A DNA stretch of 64,000 nt. It comes from Brackiella oedipodis DSM 13743 (GTDB lineage: Bacteria; Pseudomonadota; Gammaproteobacteria; Burkholderiales; Burkholderiaceae_B). Positions 25,907 through 36,617 of this stretch are shown in pieces. The position numbers and the translations under genes were made by a program. The DNA lies in assembly GCF_000621025.1 (NCBI RefSeq), contig NZ_JHZJ01000010.1:1-64000 (forward strand). Reading direction: 5' to 3'. Below the pieces are notes generated by a model that was not told where the DNA came from, did no database searches, and saw nothing but the letters and a program-made list of their open reading frames with translations. The number at the start of each line of letters is the position of its first letter. Positions within the stretch are counted from its first letter, which is position 1.

Positions 25907-26377
25907 TTAAGAAGACGAACTTGAGGAGGTTTGGCGCATGGTTTGAATCGCATGTAAGAATTCTTCTATGTCCTCAAAACTCTGATACACCGACGCAAAG
26001 CGAATATAAGCGACGGCATCCAGTTGTTGTAATTCTTGCATTACTAAAGCGCCTATCGTCTCTGTACTGACTTCTTTGGTGGCTAGATTAAAAAGATTAT
26101 CTTGCACGCGACTGAGGGCCGCTTCGAATTTCTCGGCAGACACTGGGCGTTTACGCAAGGCTAAACGCATGCTGTCGTGGATTTTGTTGAGATTAAATTC
26201 AACACGAGTGCCATTGCGTTTCACTACCATGGGCATACTACGCTCAATCCGTTCAAAGGTCGTAAAACGCTTATCACAAGACGTGCAGCGACGGCGACGC
26301 CGCATAGCGCTGCCTTCTTCGACTACCCTGGAGTCGATCACCTGCGTTTCGGTATGACCACAGAAAGGACACTTCAT
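25907..26377 (-). CDS. nrdR: Transcriptional repressor NrdR
   Basis: 156 residues. Four-cysteine zinc ribbon at the N terminus (MKCPFC ... [10 protein letters not shown]), then an ATP-cone domain (about 49-139) starting [13 protein letters not shown]. NrdR represses ribonucleotide reductase genes according to the dATP/ATP state. The nrdR-ribD order is common in bacteria. The serine-rich tail is unusual but short. A strong hairpin lies 14 bp upstream of the start, and no Shine-Dalgarno is seen. Confidence 0.95.
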   Translation of the reverse strand: MKCPFCGHTETQVIDSRVVEEGSAMRRRRRCTSCDKRFTTFERIERSMPMVVKRNGTRVEFNLNKIHDSMRLALRKRPVSAEKFEAALSRVQDNLFNLATKEVSTETIGALVMQELQQLDAVAYIRFASVYQSFEDIEEFLHAIQTMRQTSSSSSS

Positions 26378-26390
26378 GTCACAAAGTATC

Positions 26391-26418
26391 AGGGCACCCG
26401 TCGCTTAACGGGTGCCCT
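26391..26418 (-). terminator. Strong hairpin between glyA and nrdR
   Basis: GC-rich 10-bp stem AGGGCACCCG / CGGGTGCCCT with an 8-nt loop. On the minus strand only a weak T stretch follows (GATACTTTGTGAC). It may be a poor terminator, an attenuator, or an mRNA-stability hairpin protecting the glyA transcript end. Confidence 0.6.
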
Positions 26419-26426
26419 ATGAGCGA

Positions 26427-27671
26427 TTATTTATAAACAGGTAATTTAGCGGTGAGCTCTAATACTTGTTTACGTACTTTGTCGAGATTAGCCTCATCGT
26501 TTGGATTGTCTAGGACATCCGCCACAAGATTCGCCACTAATTCCGCCTCGGCTTCCTTGAAACCACGCGCCGTAATCGCTGGCGTTCCTAAACGAATACC
26601 GCTAGTCACAAACGGTTTCTCTGGGTCGTTAGGGATTGCATTTTTGTTGACAGTAATATTGGCCTTACCTAGCGCGATTTCGGCATCTTTACCAGTGATG
26701 TTTTTGGAGCGTAAATCCAAGCACATTAAGTGGCTTTCAGTGCGTCCAGAAATAATGCGAATACCCCGTTTAACCAAGGTTTCTGACATGATTTTGGCAT
26801 TAGCAATCACTTGTTTACCGTATTCTTTGAACTCTGGCGCTAAGGCTTCTTTAAAGGCCACGGCTTTGGCAGCGACCACGTGCATTAGTGGACCACCTTG
26901 AATACCCGGGAAAATGGCAGAATTGATTTTTTTCTCGAACTCGGCGGTAGTAAGAATCACGCCACCACGCGGACCACGTAAAGATTTATGCGTAGTTGTC
27001 GTCACAAAGTCTGCATGCGGGACAGGGTTAGGATATTGACCAGAAACGACTAAACCCGCATAGTGAGCGATATCGACCATAAATAAGGCGCCATTGTCGT
27101 GGGCGATTTTACCGATGCGCTCAAAATCAATGCGTAAAGAGTAAGCCGATGCACCACCAACGATAAGCTTAGGTTTGTGCTCTTTGGTTAGGCGTTCAAT
27201 TTGCTCGTAGTCGATTTCTTCTTTGTCGTTGAGACCATATGGAATAAAGTTATACAACTTACCTGAAGCATTGACAGAAGCACCGTGAGTTAGGTGTCCC
27301 CCCTCTGCTAGACTTAAACCTAATACGGTATCGCCGGGTTTGAGTACAGCAAGATAAACGGCTTGATTGGCTTGAGAGCCTGAATTAGGTTGAACATTCG
27401 CGCACTCAGCCCCGAATAACTCCTTGACACGATCAATCGCTAATTGCTCGACAATATCGACATACTCACAACCACCGTAATAGCGTTTGCCCGGATAACC
27501 TTCGGCATATTTATTAGTTAGTTGTGAACCTTGGGCTTGCATAACTGCTGGGCTGGTGTAGTTCTCTGAGGCAATGAGCTCAATATGATCTTCTTGACGT
27601 TGATCCTCTTTTTTGATGGCGCTCCATAATTCTGGATCAACTTTGTCTAAGGTATTCTCACGTAAAAACAT
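26427..27671 (-). CDS. glyA: Serine hydroxymethyltransferase
   Basis: 414 residues. A pyridoxal-phosphate enzyme that interconverts serine and glycine with tetrahydrofolate. The PLP lysine lies in [13 protein letters not shown] and the N-terminal signature is [11 protein letters not shown]. Family length is about 415-420. It lies 24 bp after the PEBP-like gene, and is followed by a strong hairpin. No glycine riboswitch is present in the short gap. Confidence 0.97.
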   Translation of the reverse strand: MFLRENTLDKVDPELWSAIKKEDQRQEDHIELIASENYTSPAVMQAQGSQLTNKYAEGYPGKRYYGGCEYVDIVEQLAIDRVKELFGAECANVQPNSGSQANQAVYLAVLKPGDTVLGLSLAEGGHLTHGASVNASGKLYNFIPYGLNDKEEIDYEQIERLTKEHKPKLIVGGASAYSLRIDFERIGKIAHDNGALFMVDIAHYAGLVVSGQYPNPVPHADFVTTTTHKSLRGPRGGVILTTAEFEKKINSAIFPGIQGGPLMHVVAAKAVAFKEALAPEFKEYGKQVIANAKIMSETLVKRGIRIISGRTESHLMCLDLRSKNITGKDAEIALGKANITVNKNAIPNDPEKPFVTSGIRLGTPAITARGFKEAEAELVANLVADVLDNPNDEANLDKVRKQVLELTAKLPVYK

Positions 27672-27695
27672 TATTTGTCCTTGAAAATTAAAAAG

Positions 27696-28322
27696 TTAAG
27701 ATAAACGTGGGTTAAGCGTATAGGTACCAGTAATCGTATCTTGTGCGAGTACATGAGACTTGATTGCTTCTAATACCTTAGGAGCATCAAAACTGCCCTC
27801 TACATTGACTTTAGGAATATCAAGTGCATATAGAGTGAAGTGATAATGATGCACAAGTGAGTCATTAAATGGCGGGCAAGGACCATCATATGCAAAATAC
27901 TCACCTTTCATGTCCTGATCATTCGCAAACCATTGTGTGAAATTATTTAAACCTTGGCGTAAGCCATTAGGTGCGGCCGGACCCTGCTTACCTTTGGGGG
28001 TCACTCCTTTGGAGAACTCCCCTTCGGCAAGCTCCTGCGTGCTACTAGGGATATCGATGAGCACCCAGTGATAGAACTCGGCACGTTCCAAATCAGCAGG
28101 CACTTCTTTGTCTTCGCGATTGGCATCGTCGGCCACGCTAGGTGCGTCGGTATCGGTGCAAATCATGACTAAGGATTGGGTGCCCTCTGGCAAATCGGAC
28201 CAGCTGAATTGTGGGCTGATGTTATCGGACAATGCGACATGACTTTCGGGGTCCTGCTTAGCAAAAGCGTATTTGGGGTCGATGGCTTGACCTTGTTGTA
28301 TAGATTGACTGGTAAGCTTCAT
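27696..28322 (-). CDS. YbhB/YbcL family PEBP-like protein
   Basis: 208 residues with the phosphatidylethanolamine-binding fold: SPQFSWSDLP, CTDTDAP, YHWVLIDIPSS and the GPCPPFND ligand-site loop. The bacterial role is not established; no signal peptide is seen. It lies between tyrS and glyA with gaps of about 24 bp, so it is co-transcribed. Confidence 0.88.
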   Translation of the reverse strand: MKLTSQSIQQGQAIDPKYAFAKQDPESHVALSDNISPQFSWSDLPEGTQSLVMICTDTDAPSVADDANREDKEVPADLERAEFYHWVLIDIPSSTQELAEGEFSKGVTPKGKQGPAAPNGLRQGLNNFTQWFANDQDMKGEYFAYDGPCPPFNDSLVHHYHFTLYALDIPKVNVEGSFDAPKVLEAIKSHVLAQDTITGTYTLNPRLS

Positions 28323-28345
28323 TGCATTCTCCTATAAATGAGTTC

Positions 28346-29617
28346 TTAATCGATAATAACCCGCGCGATTTTGCGTTTACCCACTTGCACCACATAACTA
28401 CCGGTACTTAATTGTAGTGTTTTGTCAGCGATTTTTTGGCCATCAACTTTGACGCCACCTTGTTGGATATTGCGTGAGGCTTCTGAGCCAGAACTCGCTA
28501 GCGCTGAGTCACGCAAAACTTGGATCATAGTAAAGGGTCCCTGACCTAATTTAATCTCAGGCAGATCTTCGGGGATGATACCTTGACGAAAACGCGCTTC
28601 AAAATCTTGTAGGGCCTGATCAGCCGCCCCTTGATTATGAAAACGGGCGACGATTTCTTGGGCCAGTTCAACCTTGATATCACGGGGATTACGACCTTCT
28701 TGAGCTTGGATCTTGAGTTGCGCAATTTGATCCACGGACTTAAAGGACAGCAAATCATAGTAGCGCCACATCAAATCATCTGATATTGACATGATTTTGC
28801 CAAACATACTATTGGGGTCTTCTTTAATGCCGATATAGTTGTTTTTGGATTTGGACATTTTGTCGACTCCATCCAGACCTTCGAGTAAAGGCATGGTCAA
28901 AACGCATTGTGGTTTTTGGCCATATTCTTTTTGGAGCTCGCGACCGACTAATAAATTGAATTTTTGATCAGTACCGCCCAACTCTAAATCGGACTGTAAC
29001 ATGACAGAGTCATACCCCTGCAATAAAGGGTAGAGGAATTCATGTACCGAAATTGGAATGCCACCTTTATAGCGCTTAGTGAAATCATCCCGTTCAATCA
29101 TACGTGCTACGGTATAGCGCGAGGCTAATTGAATCAGTCCACGAGCCCCGAGTTTGTCGCACCACTCGGAGTTATAGCGGATCTCGGTTTTTTGGGGATC
29201 CAAAATCATACTTGCTTGGGCATAGTACGTTTGGGCATTGGTTTCGATTTGTTCGGGGGTCAACGGCGGACGGGTCGCATTACGACCACTTGGATCACCA
29301 ATGGCCGCGGTAAAATCACCGATCAAAAAAATCACTTGATGACCTAAATCCTGAAGTTGCCGCATTTTGTTGAGCACTACGGTGTGCCCTAAATGGATAT
29401 CGGGAGCCGTGGGATCCAGGCCTAATTTAATGCGCAATGGTTTGTTATTGTTCTTGCTCACTTGCATGGCGCGCATAAAATCCTCTTGCACGATAAGCTC
29501 ATCACAACCGCGCAACACAGTACGCATCTCGTCCTTAACAATATCGCTAATGACGACGTCTGCTGAGCTGTTGGATGTGTCTGAAGATGGATTTAAATGG
29601 GTTTCGTTATCGCTCAT
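28346..29617 (-). CDS. tyrS: Tyrosyl-tRNA synthetase
   Basis: 423 residues. Class I synthetase with the HIGH motif as HLGH (residues 78-81, in [10 protein letters not shown]) and the KMSKS motif (DKMSKSKNN). An S4 RNA-binding domain is at the C terminus (about 360-420, [10 protein letters not shown]). It is the first gene of the leftward tyrS-PEBP-glyA-nrdR-ribD-ribE run and is divergent from anmK. Confidence 0.96.
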   Translation of the reverse strand: MSDNETHLNPSSDTSNSSADVVISDIVKDEMRTVLRGCDELIVQEDFMRAMQVSKNNNKPLRIKLGLDPTAPDIHLGHTVVLNKMRQLQDLGHQVIFLIGDFTAAIGDPSGRNATRPPLTPEQIETNAQTYYAQASMILDPQKTEIRYNSEWCDKLGARGLIQLASRYTVARMIERDDFTKRYKGGIPISVHEFLYPLLQGYDSVMLQSDLELGGTDQKFNLLVGRELQKEYGQKPQCVLTMPLLEGLDGVDKMSKSKNNYIGIKEDPNSMFGKIMSISDDLMWRYYDLLSFKSVDQIAQLKIQAQEGRNPRDIKVELAQEIVARFHNQGAADQALQDFEARFRQGIIPEDLPEIKLGQGPFTMIQVLRDSALASSGSEASRNIQQGGVKVDGQKIADKTLQLSTGSYVVQVGKRKIARVIID

Positions 29618-29637
29618 AATTAAAATATACTAATGCT

Positions 29638-29666
29638 TTGGACAGAAAAAATCTAGTCACTATAAT
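29638..29666 (+). promoter_or_regulatory. anmK promoter
   Basis: -35 TTGGAC (29638-29643, 4/6), 17-nt spacer, perfect -10 TATAAT (29661-29666). The start codon is about 46 nt downstream of the expected start site. Confidence 0.7.
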
Positions 29667-29718
29667 AAACGTTTATCCACTAGATTACAGCGCAATTGCT
29701 GCAAAAACAAGGGATTTT

Positions 29719-30840
29719 ATGAGCCATCAAAAGCCGTATTACATTGGTCTGATGTCGGGCACCAGTACCGACGCCGTCGATGCTGTTTTAGCGCTTTTTC
29801 ACACTAATACAGGTATCCCCAAAGTGATTGAATTTGCGTCTATCCCTATGCCCTTGCCACTCAGACAGGATTTGCTCGCTCTCAATCATTTCTGTGACAA
29901 TGAATTGCAACGCAGTTATATGGCGGCCCAAGAACTCACGCAGCTATATGCGCAAGCGGTGCAGCAATTGCTTCAAGCCTCTGGGATCACGACCTCAGAA
30001 ATCGTGGCTATCGGAGCTCATGGTCAAACCGTTAGGCACCATCCAGAGCTAGGCTTTTCGGTGCAGCTCAACGCGCCTGCCTTGTTAGCCGAAATCTGTG
30101 GTATTGATGTCATTGCAGATTTTAGGAGTCGTGATATTGCAGCAGGGGGCCAAGGTGCACCATTGGTACCAGCCTTCCATGCGGCCGTGTTCAGCAATGA
30201 ATCGCGCCGCGCCTTACTCAATATAGGTGGCATTGCTAACCTCAGTCTCTTACTGCCGCAACAGGCCGTCTCTGGCTTTGATACAGGACCTGGCAATATG
30301 TTGATGGATGCCTGGTGCTACCAACACACTGGCCAAGCTTATGATCAATCAGGGCGGTGGGGACTCAGCGCTGAGCCCAATGCCGATTTGCTTAATTTTT
30401 TGCTGCAATCAGAGCCTTGGTTTGCCCTATCGCCCCCAAAATCCACCGGTCGTGATTTATTCAATCTACAGTGGCTGCAACATAGATTAGCGCAGTTTCA
30501 AGCACACAAGGCGGCGCCTCTCAGTGCCGCACAGATACAGGCAACCCTACGAGAGCTCACAGTTAGCAGCATCTGCCAACCGATCCACGACATGGATTTG
30601 CAAGAATTAATTGTGTTTGGTGGTGGCGTACAAAATGCAGCCTTAATGGCTTCTTTACAAAGCGCCTTACCCTCAGTGGCGGTGCAGTCGAGTGCCCGAC
30701 TAGGGATTGATCCCCAGGCCATGGAGGCGTTGGCTTTCGCCTGGCTAGCCAAAGCCTTTACGGAAAGGCAAGCCGTTTGCACGCCAGCGATCACGGGCGC
30801 CCGTCACGCCACTATTGCGGGTTGCTTGTATCCTAAATAA
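29719..30840 (+). CDS. anmK: Anhydro-N-acetylmuramic acid kinase
   Basis: 373 residues from the ATG at 29719; the open frame extends upstream but would overlap the promoter, and E. coli AnmK is 369. It phosphorylates and opens 1,6-anhydroMurNAc in wall recycling. The signature GLMSGTSTDAVDAVL starts at residue 8. DFRSRDIAAGGQGAPLVPAFH and the GGIANLS / GFDTGPGNMLMD nucleotide motifs follow. It is monocistronic and converges on erpA. Confidence 0.95.
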   Translation: MSHQKPYYIGLMSGTSTDAVDAVLALFHTNTGIPKVIEFASIPMPLPLRQDLLALNHFCDNELQRSYMAAQELTQLYAQAVQQLLQASGITTSEIVAIGAHGQTVRHHPELGFSVQLNAPALLAEICGIDVIADFRSRDIAAGGQGAPLVPAFHAAVFSNESRRALLNIGGIANLSLLLPQQAVSGFDTGPGNMLMDAWCYQHTGQAYDQSGRWGLSAEPNADLLNFLLQSEPWFALSPPKSTGRDLFNLQWLQHRLAQFQAHKAAPLSAAQIQATLRELTVSSICQPIHDMDLQELIVFGGGVQNAALMASLQSALPSVAVQSSARLGIDPQAMEALAFAWLAKAFTERQAVCTPAITGARHATIAGCLYPK

Positions 30841-30844
30841 GCAA

Positions 30845-30875
30845 AACCCCCAGCTATATCTCTATAGTGGGGGTC
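30845..30875 (-). terminator. Terminator, erpA / anmK
   Basis: Interrupted hairpin: ACCCCCA and CTATA arms pair with TATAG and TGGGGGT (one bulged G). On the minus strand GGGGGTTTTGC follows, so it serves erpA best; it can also stop anmK read-through. Confidence 0.7.
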
Positions 30876-30924
30876 AGTCTATTAAACTGTGATGAGCCGC
30901 TAGGCTATGCGGAAGGGTGGATTA

Positions 30925-31299
30925 TTAGACACCGAAAGAAGAGCCGCAGCCACAAGTCGTCGTAGCATTTGGATTGCGAATCACAAATTGTGCGCCTTCA
31001 ATGTCCTCTTTGTAGTCAATTTCAGCACCGACTAAATACTGAAAACTCATCGGATCTACGAGGAGTTGGACGCCTGACTTATCAATCGTGGTGTCATCAT
31101 CATTGATGACCTCATCGAAAGTAAATCCATATTGGAAACCTGAGCAACCCCCACCTTGAATAAAGACACGTAATTTGAGGTCTGGGTTACCCTCGTCTTC
31201 GAGTAAATCTTTAACCTTGGCGGCAGCGGCATCGGTAAAGATTAAAGGACTAGGGGGTTCTTGTAAATCAACAGATTCTACAGTGTGAGTGTTTGCCAT
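30925..31299 (-). CDS. erpA: Iron-sulfur cluster insertion protein ErpA
   Basis: 124 residues of the A-type carrier family. The three cluster cysteines are in [11 protein letters not shown] and the terminal CGCGSSF. ErpA hands Fe-S clusters to respiratory and isoprenoid enzymes. The position between anmK and the argC block is usual in this group. The first ~15 residues are variable. Confidence 0.95.
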   Translation of the reverse strand: MANTHTVESVDLQEPPSPLIFTDAAAAKVKDLLEDEGNPDLKLRVFIQGGGCSGFQYGFTFDEVINDDDTTIDKSGVQLLVDPMSFQYLVGAEIDYKEDIEGAQFVIRNPNATTTCGCGSSFGV

Positions 31300-31437
31300 T
31301 GTGTACTCCCGGTCAGATACAGTGACCTAAAGATAAAATGAATTTATTGTAATGATTAACTGAGCTGTCTCAGTTTAATTTTAGCATATTGATAGTGTAG
31401 CGTATGGTGTCAAGCTTTATGCATGAGGGTGATGCTT

Positions 31438-32190
31438 TTAGGGTGTATCCGCATCAAGATTTTGGGTTTGGCTAAGCAAGACGCTATTGCCTTCTAGCAC
31501 TTTGAGAGTGATTTGTTGTACTTGGAAATCATCGGGGACGACAAGAAGCCCCTCGCTACGTTGAATACGCTCAAAATCTAAGTTTAATATGGGGGCAAGA
31601 TCGTCTTTTTTCAAGTCTTGCACTGGCTTTAGCGCGGGCGGTTGTTGATCCTTGGGGGCATCGGTCGCAATCAAGGTTTGCCCTTCCTGGACTTCTGGGT
31701 ATAAGGCCAGATCGACCGCCTTACCCTCACGCTGACCATGGGCAATAAACTGCAGACGCCCTTTAAAGTGATTGAGCGGATTACCATTTTGGGATAAAAG
31801 CACTTTAAACTGAATGCGCTGACCCTGCAGTTTGACACTATAACCGCGCAAACTGATGCGATTATTAGAACTGGCAGGTGCTAACTCCTGAAAAAACGCC
31901 AGTTGCTCTTTGGCTTGATCGAGTTCATCTTGACTATGCGTTAATTCATTTTGTAATTGCTCGATGGTCACTTGATCGAGCAGAGATTTGGCATGCAAGT
32001 CATTGTATTTATTCTGCAATGCTTCTTGATTGATATGCGCCTGACGTATGGCATGATCAATTTGATCTTGCGTAACTTGCTGCTGATGGATCTGCTGACG
32101 CTGCAGCGCCTGAGACCCAAAATAATACGTCGCGCCAGCGCCAATCACAATCCCCAAGGCTAGTAAAGAAACTCGTGCAATCATACTCAA
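31438..32190 (-). CDS. DUF6776-like protein, membrane-anchored coiled coil
   Basis: 250 residues. One N-terminal membrane segment (about 7-26), then a coiled-coil stretch rich in Q, E, L (about 28-100), then a beta-rich C-terminal domain. It fits the DUF6776 group found near argC and erpA in betaproteobacteria. Function unknown. It lies 6 bp after argC, so it is in the same transcript. Confidence 0.75.
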   Translation of the reverse strand: MSMIARVSLLALGIVIGAGATYYFGSQALQRQQIHQQQVTQDQIDHAIRQAHINQEALQNKYNDLHAKSLLDQVTIEQLQNELTHSQDELDQAKEQLAFFQELAPASSNNRISLRGYSVKLQGQRIQFKVLLSQNGNPLNHFKGRLQFIAHGQREGKAVDLALYPEVQEGQTLIATDAPKDQQPPALKPVQDLKKDDLAPILNLDFERIQRSEGLLVVPDDFQVQQITLKVLEGNSVLLSQTQNLDADTP

Positions 32191-32196
32191 ACGCCT

Positions 32197-33249
32197 CTAT
32201 GGCAATACCGCTATATGCGCTAGACCAGTAGTTTCTGGCAAGTCAAACATCACATTCATGTTCTGAATCGCTTGTCCAGAAGCGCCTTTGACGAGATTGT
32301 CCTGAGCCACCATCACAATTAAGGTACGGTTATCTGGATTAGGTACTTGTACGGCAATGCGTAAATAATTAGAGGCTCTCACCGTGCGGGTTTGTGGCAC
32401 GTCGCCAACCGCTAAAACATCCACAAAGGCCTCTTGAGCATAGCGTTGCGCAAAGAGTTGCTGAATTGCCTGAGCAGAATGCACTTGTCGTAGCTGCACA
32501 TAAATCGTTGAAAACATGCCGCGAATCATGGGCACGAGATGTGGCACAAAGGTCAGGCCCACCGGTTCATTAGCAATCGTTGAGAGCTGCTCAGTGATTT
32601 CTGGGTGGTGACGATGTCCGCTCACGCCATAGGCTTTAAAGTTATCGGAAGCTTCTGGGAATAAATTGGCGACCGCGGCCTTGCGACCCGCACCTGATAC
32701 CCCGGATTTACAATCCGCAATGATGCCTTGGGGGGCAATTAAGCCCTTTTCGAGCAAAGGCAATAAGCCCAAAATCACCGTCGTCGGATAACAGCCTGGA
32801 TTACCCACGACTTGAGCCTGGCGAATCTTATCACGATTAATCTCGGGTAAGCCATAGACGCTATGTTTGAGGACATCAGGACAAGCATGCGGCATTTTGT
32901 ACCAACGTTCAAAGGCCGTCTTGTCCTGTAATCTAAAATCAGCGGCGAGATCAATGATTTTTACGCCTTGCGCTACTAAGCGCTGCGCCTGTGACATCGC
33001 CACACCGTGAGGGGTCGCAAAAAACACCACATCCATGGTGTGCAAAGGCGTCTGCTCTGGATTCGTAAATTGCAGATCAATCATCCCGCGTAAGTTGGGA
33101 AACATCTGCGCGACTGCCATTCCTTCGTCTTGTCTTGAGGTAATCGCCTTAATCGATACATTTGGGTGCTGCGCCAATAAGCGTAGCAGCTCTACACCGG
33201 TATAGCCGGTGCCTCCAACAATGGCAACATTGATCTTTGAGTGACTCAT
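32197..33249 (-). CDS. argC: N-acetyl-gamma-glutamyl-phosphate reductase
   Basis: 350 residues. The third step of arginine synthesis. NADP loop [13 protein letters not shown] at 11-23; the catalytic cysteine in [14 protein letters not shown]; histidine in GHRHHPE. It follows the rplM-rpsI pair after a terminator and is first of a pair with DUF6776. Confidence 0.96.
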   Translation of the reverse strand: MSHSKINVAIVGGTGYTGVELLRLLAQHPNVSIKAITSRQDEGMAVAQMFPNLRGMIDLQFTNPEQTPLHTMDVVFFATPHGVAMSQAQRLVAQGVKIIDLAADFRLQDKTAFERWYKMPHACPDVLKHSVYGLPEINRDKIRQAQVVGNPGCYPTTVILGLLPLLEKGLIAPQGIIADCKSGVSGAGRKAAVANLFPEASDNFKAYGVSGHRHHPEITEQLSTIANEPVGLTFVPHLVPMIRGMFSTIYVQLRQVHSAQAIQQLFAQRYAQEAFVDVLAVGDVPQTRTVRASNYLRIAVQVPNPDNRTLIVMVAQDNLVKGASGQAIQNMNVMFDLPETTGLAHIAVLP

Positions 33250-33386
33250 ATTGATTCCTTGAGTGACGCCCTGTGGGTGTCATTCAGCCATCCCGGATGT
33301 CTGAATGTTTTAGTGTTATCCCAAAAGTCCTGTCATTTTACTAAATTGTAAGGCGGCCATCGCTTTATACGATGCCCACTAGGGAC

Positions 33387-33417
33387 AAAAAAACCACCTG
33401 TAAACACAGGTGGTTTT
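33387..33417 (-). terminator. Terminator after rpsI
   Basis: 10-bp stem AAACCACCTG / CAGGTGGTTT with a 6-nt loop, flanked by an A run on the plus strand that becomes a T tract for minus-strand transcripts. It ends the rplM-rpsI operon. Confidence 0.9.
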
Positions 33418-33440
33418 GCAGAACAATAAACCAGATACGC

Positions 33441-33833
33441 TTAGCGTTTGGAGAACTGTTTGCGACGACGTGCTTTGCGAAGACCGACTTTTTTACGTTC
33501 CACTTCACGAGCATCACGAGTCACATAACCTGCTTTAGAGAGTTCAGGTTTGAGTGAGGCATCGTAATCGATCAAGGCACGCGTAATACCGTGACGAACT
33601 GCACCAGCTTGACCACTTTCACCGCCACCGTGAACATTGACTTGGATGTCAAAATCTTCGGAGTGTTTGGTCAATTCTAGGGGTTGACGTACCACCATGC
33701 GGCCAGTTTCACGAGCAAAGAATTGATCTACAGGTTTACCATTAACAATAATATTGCCTGTACCTTTTTTGATAAATACACGGGCCACTGAAGTTTTGCG
33801 GCGGCCAGTGCCATAGTTCCATTCACCAATCAT
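33441..33833 (-). CDS. rpsI: 30S ribosomal protein S9
   Basis: 130 residues, the family length. N terminus [15 protein letters not shown] terminus ends in the basic [11 protein letters not shown] that reaches the P-site tRNA. It lies 9 bp after rplM. Confidence 0.98.
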   Translation of the reverse strand: MIGEWNYGTGRRKTSVARVFIKKGTGNIIVNGKPVDQFFARETGRMVVRQPLELTKHSEDFDIQVNVHGGGESGQAGAVRHGITRALIDYDASLKPELSKAGYVTRDAREVERKKVGLRKARRRKQFSKR

Positions 33834-33842
33834 AGCTTATCC

Positions 33843-34271
33843 TTAAATTTCCCGTGTTTGCGGTTGTTGAGCTGCATGTGGATGCTCGCTACCCGCATAC
33901 ACTTTTAGTTTTTTGATCATGGCATAGCCTAAAGGGCCTTTAGGTAACATGCCTTTGACGGCTTTTTCTAGAGCACGACCTGGGTAACGCTCTTGCATTT
34001 TACGGAAGTTAGTCTCGTAAATGCCGCCAGGATAGCCAGAGTGGCGATAGTATTTTTTGTCTTCGAATTTGTTGCCAGTCACAACAAGATCGGCCGCATT
34101 GATAATTACAATATAGTCGCCAGTGTCAACGTGAGGAGTGTACTCAGGTTTATGTTTACCGCGCAAAATGCGTGCAACTTCGCTGGCCACACGTCCTAAG
34201 ACTTTGCCTTTTGCATCGATAACAAACCATTCACGTTTGACTTCATGGGGTTTTGCCACAAAAGTCTTCAT
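33843..34271 (-). CDS. rplM: 50S ribosomal protein L13
   Basis: 142 residues from the ATG at 34271 ([15 protein letters not shown]), the usual L13 start and length; a further upstream ATG at 34304 is rejected. Typical [16 protein letters not shown] and GMLPKGPLG segments are present. First gene of the L13-S9 operon. Confidence 0.98.
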   Translation of the reverse strand: MKTFVAKPHEVKREWFVIDAKGKVLGRVASEVARILRGKHKPEYTPHVDTGDYIVIINAADLVVTGNKFEDKKYYRHSGYPGGIYETNFRKMQERYPGRALEKAVKGMLPKGPLGYAMIKKLKVYAGSEHPHAAQQPQTREI

Positions 34272-34620
34272 GATATAAATCCTAATAAAAATATTTAAAA
34301 ACAACTACTTGGCCATGTTGTTATTATGCGTTTTTGCTCCTAAACTACTCCTAAAAGCAAAGCAACAGTACCAAATAGTAAGCCTAACATTCTACCACAA
34401 AATCACCTAAACGCATAAATTTATAGCGTGATCTACTTATTTAAGTCCCAAAAAACAACAGTTTAATCAGTGACTTAGAGGATTATTACGGATCTGGGTC
34501 GGTGCTGCCGCTGCCTCTGAGTACAAGCATTTAGGGCCGTATAGGGGGCGTTAGTCCTGGAAGCGACAAGGCTAACAGAATCCGAACAGCACAACATCCG
34601 TCCAGCACATAGGACAACAC
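34272..34620. other. Intergenic region upstream of rplM
   Basis: About 350 bp without a gene. On the minus strand an extended -10 (TGGTAGAAT; hexamer at 34389-34394) could start the rplM transcript about 110 nt before its start codon, leaving a leader with repeated TTTAGGAG units. The -35 is weak. The left part (34490-34620) shows no terminator for rplM-facing or pmbA transcripts. Confidence 0.45.
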
Positions 34621-35958
34621 CTACTGACCCGCGACCTGCATCTCTGCAATCAGGATACTACCGCTGGTTTTGGAGCCACGTGTCAGGGTATCTGCGCCCA
34701 CGGCGGCGATATTTTGGTACATCTCTTTGAGATTGCCTGCAATAGTAATTTCTTGGACGGGATATTGGATTTCGCCATTTTCTACCCAGTAACCAAAAGC
34801 ACCTCGCGAATAATCACCAGTCACGTAGTTAACGCCCTGCCCGATCAGTTCGGTTACTAGCAAGCCACGATCCATTTTTTTGAGCATCGCGGCCAAGTTA
34901 TCACTGGCCTGCGTCAAACTCGATTGCAGTACTAAGTTATGCGACCCACCACAATTACCAGTGGTATGCATGCCCAATTTACGTGCGGTATAGCTCGATA
35001 GTAGATAACCTTGCAGGACACCTTGTGCGATCAACTGACGCTTACGGGTACGAACCCCCTCGCTGTCGAAAGCTGAACTGCCCATAGCGCCCTTGATAAA
35101 CGGATCCTCGAGAATGCTGATATGGTCGGCAAAGACCGAGGTTTGAAGGGCGTCTAATAAAAAGCTAGCCTTACGATACAAAGCAGCACCACTAATGGCT
35201 TGGGTCAGGTGGCCAATGAGACCAATCGCTAACGGCGCTTCAAACAAGACAGGATATTTACCTGTTTTGAGACGTTTGGCATTGAGCCGATCCATGGTTC
35301 GTTTGGCGGCATATTGACCTAAGTCTTTGGCAGCCATTAAGCGTTCGGGATAGCGGTGGCTACTATACCAATAGTCTCTTTGCATACGACTACCCTGACC
35401 CGCAATAACAGACACCGACAAGCTATGATGGGTATCGGCATAGCCCCCTCTGAACCCCAGACTATTGCCCATTAGGAAACGGCCCTGATGGGTATTAATT
35501 TGAGCGCCTTCGGAATTACTAATCGCTTGATCGTATTCCAGGGCGGCCGTTTCGGCTTCGAGGGCAATTTGTAGTGCTTGGTCTGGGTCAATGTCCCAAG
35601 GTTTATAGAGTTCAAGATCCGGAAACTCCGTGGCCAGATCTGCGGCATCGGGGAGGCCCGCGGCCTCATCGGCGGCGGTATAACGCGCTATATTCCAAGC
35701 GGCCTGGACAGTTTGCGTCAGCGCCTCTTGACTAAAATCTGAGCTTGAGGCTGAGCCACGACTTTGGCCATTATAAACGGTGATACCAAGGCCACGATCA
35801 CGATTGCGCTCAACCGTTTCTAGTTGCCCTTTGCGACAACTTACTGACAAGCCAGAACTCTCGGAGACTTCGGCGGCTGCCGCTGTGGCGCCCAGCGTCT
35901 TGGCTTGTTGTAAAACATAATCAATTAATTGTTGAAAATCGGTTGGTTTTTCAGTCAT
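34621..35958 (-). CDS. pmbA: Metalloprotease PmbA/TldE
   Basis: 445 residues from the ATG at 35958 (MTEKPTDFQQL); E. coli PmbA is 450. It is the non-metal-binding partner of TldD in the TldD/TldE peptidase, which matures microcins and degrades small peptides. YSRGAFGYWVENGEI near the C terminus and GGSHNLVL are family marks. It is divergent from darP, as is common in proteobacteria. The upstream in-frame ATG at 36024 is unlikely. Confidence 0.94.
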   Translation of the reverse strand: MTEKPTDFQQLIDYVLQQAKTLGATAAAAEVSESSGLSVSCRKGQLETVERNRDRGLGITVYNGQSRGSASSSDFSQEALTQTVQAAWNIARYTAADEAAGLPDAADLATEFPDLELYKPWDIDPDQALQIALEAETAALEYDQAISNSEGAQINTHQGRFLMGNSLGFRGGYADTHHSLSVSVIAGQGSRMQRDYWYSSHRYPERLMAAKDLGQYAAKRTMDRLNAKRLKTGKYPVLFEAPLAIGLIGHLTQAISGAALYRKASFLLDALQTSVFADHISILEDPFIKGAMGSSAFDSEGVRTRKRQLIAQGVLQGYLLSSYTARKLGMHTTGNCGGSHNLVLQSSLTQASDNLAAMLKKMDRGLLVTELIGQGVNYVTGDYSRGAFGYWVENGEIQYPVQEITIAGNLKEMYQNIAAVGADTLTRGSKTSGSILIAEMQVAGQ

Positions 35959-36056
35959 TGTATAAAACGTATAATACGGTGGTAGCAGGCTAGTTTGCTT
36001 TGCAAGAAGCCTACAAGTTATCATATTTGAGTATTCAAAACTATAACGTAAAAACC

Positions 36057-36617
36057 ATGTCGCCGTACCAACACAGCCCAGAAGAAGACACTGATCAGGT
36101 TTATGATCGTCCTAGCAAATCGCAAATCAAACGTGAAATGCATGCTTTGGTAGATTTCGCCAAAGACATCATAGCGCTTCCAGCGAACAATATATCGCAA
36201 CTGCCGCTCTCTGAAAGTTGTGTAGAGGCCGTGCAAACAGCCCAAAAAATTACCAGTCGTGAGGGTAAACGGCGCCAAACAGCGTATGTCGGCAAATTGC
36301 TACGTGACGAAGACGTAGACGCCCTCAAAGAAAAAATTAGTCAGTGGAACAACACGTCCGAACAACAAAACGCGCACTTCCATGGTTTGGAATTATTGCG
36401 CGATCGCTTGCTTGAAAATGACAGTTATCTGACCCAAGTGATTGAACACTATCAGGTTGAGAATATCCAAGAATTACGCAATTTAATCCGTGCGGCACGC
36501 AAGGAGCAACAACACAATCAACAACTGAGCGCTAATCAAGATCCACAACGCAAAGCCTATCGGGCCTTATTTCAACAACTCAAAACCCTCAAACCCATGG
36601 AGACAAACAATGACTAA
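36057..36617 (+). CDS. darP: Ribosome-associated protein DarP (YjgA)
   Basis: 186 residues from the ATG at 36057. The DUF615 family: PSKSQIKREMHALVDFAKD and RREGKRRQTAYVGKLLRDED-like segments, mostly helical and charged. DarP aids late 50S assembly. It starts divergently from pmbA and overlaps the downstream carboxylesterase by 8 bp. Confidence 0.93.
   Translation: MSPYQHSPEEDTDQVYDRPSKSQIKREMHALVDFAKDIIALPANNISQLPLSESCVEAVQTAQKITSREGKRRQTAYVGKLLRDEDVDALKEKISQWNNTSEQQNAHFHGLELLRDRLLENDSYLTQVIEHYQVENIQELRNLIRAARKEQQHNQQLSANQDPQRKAYRALFQQLKTLKPMETNND

Noticed and set aside
25822-26426. FMN or glycine riboswitch near ribD, nrdR or glyA
   Set aside because: The gaps before ribD (85 bp), nrdR (49 bp) and glyA (24 bp) are too short, and none shows conserved riboswitch blocks.
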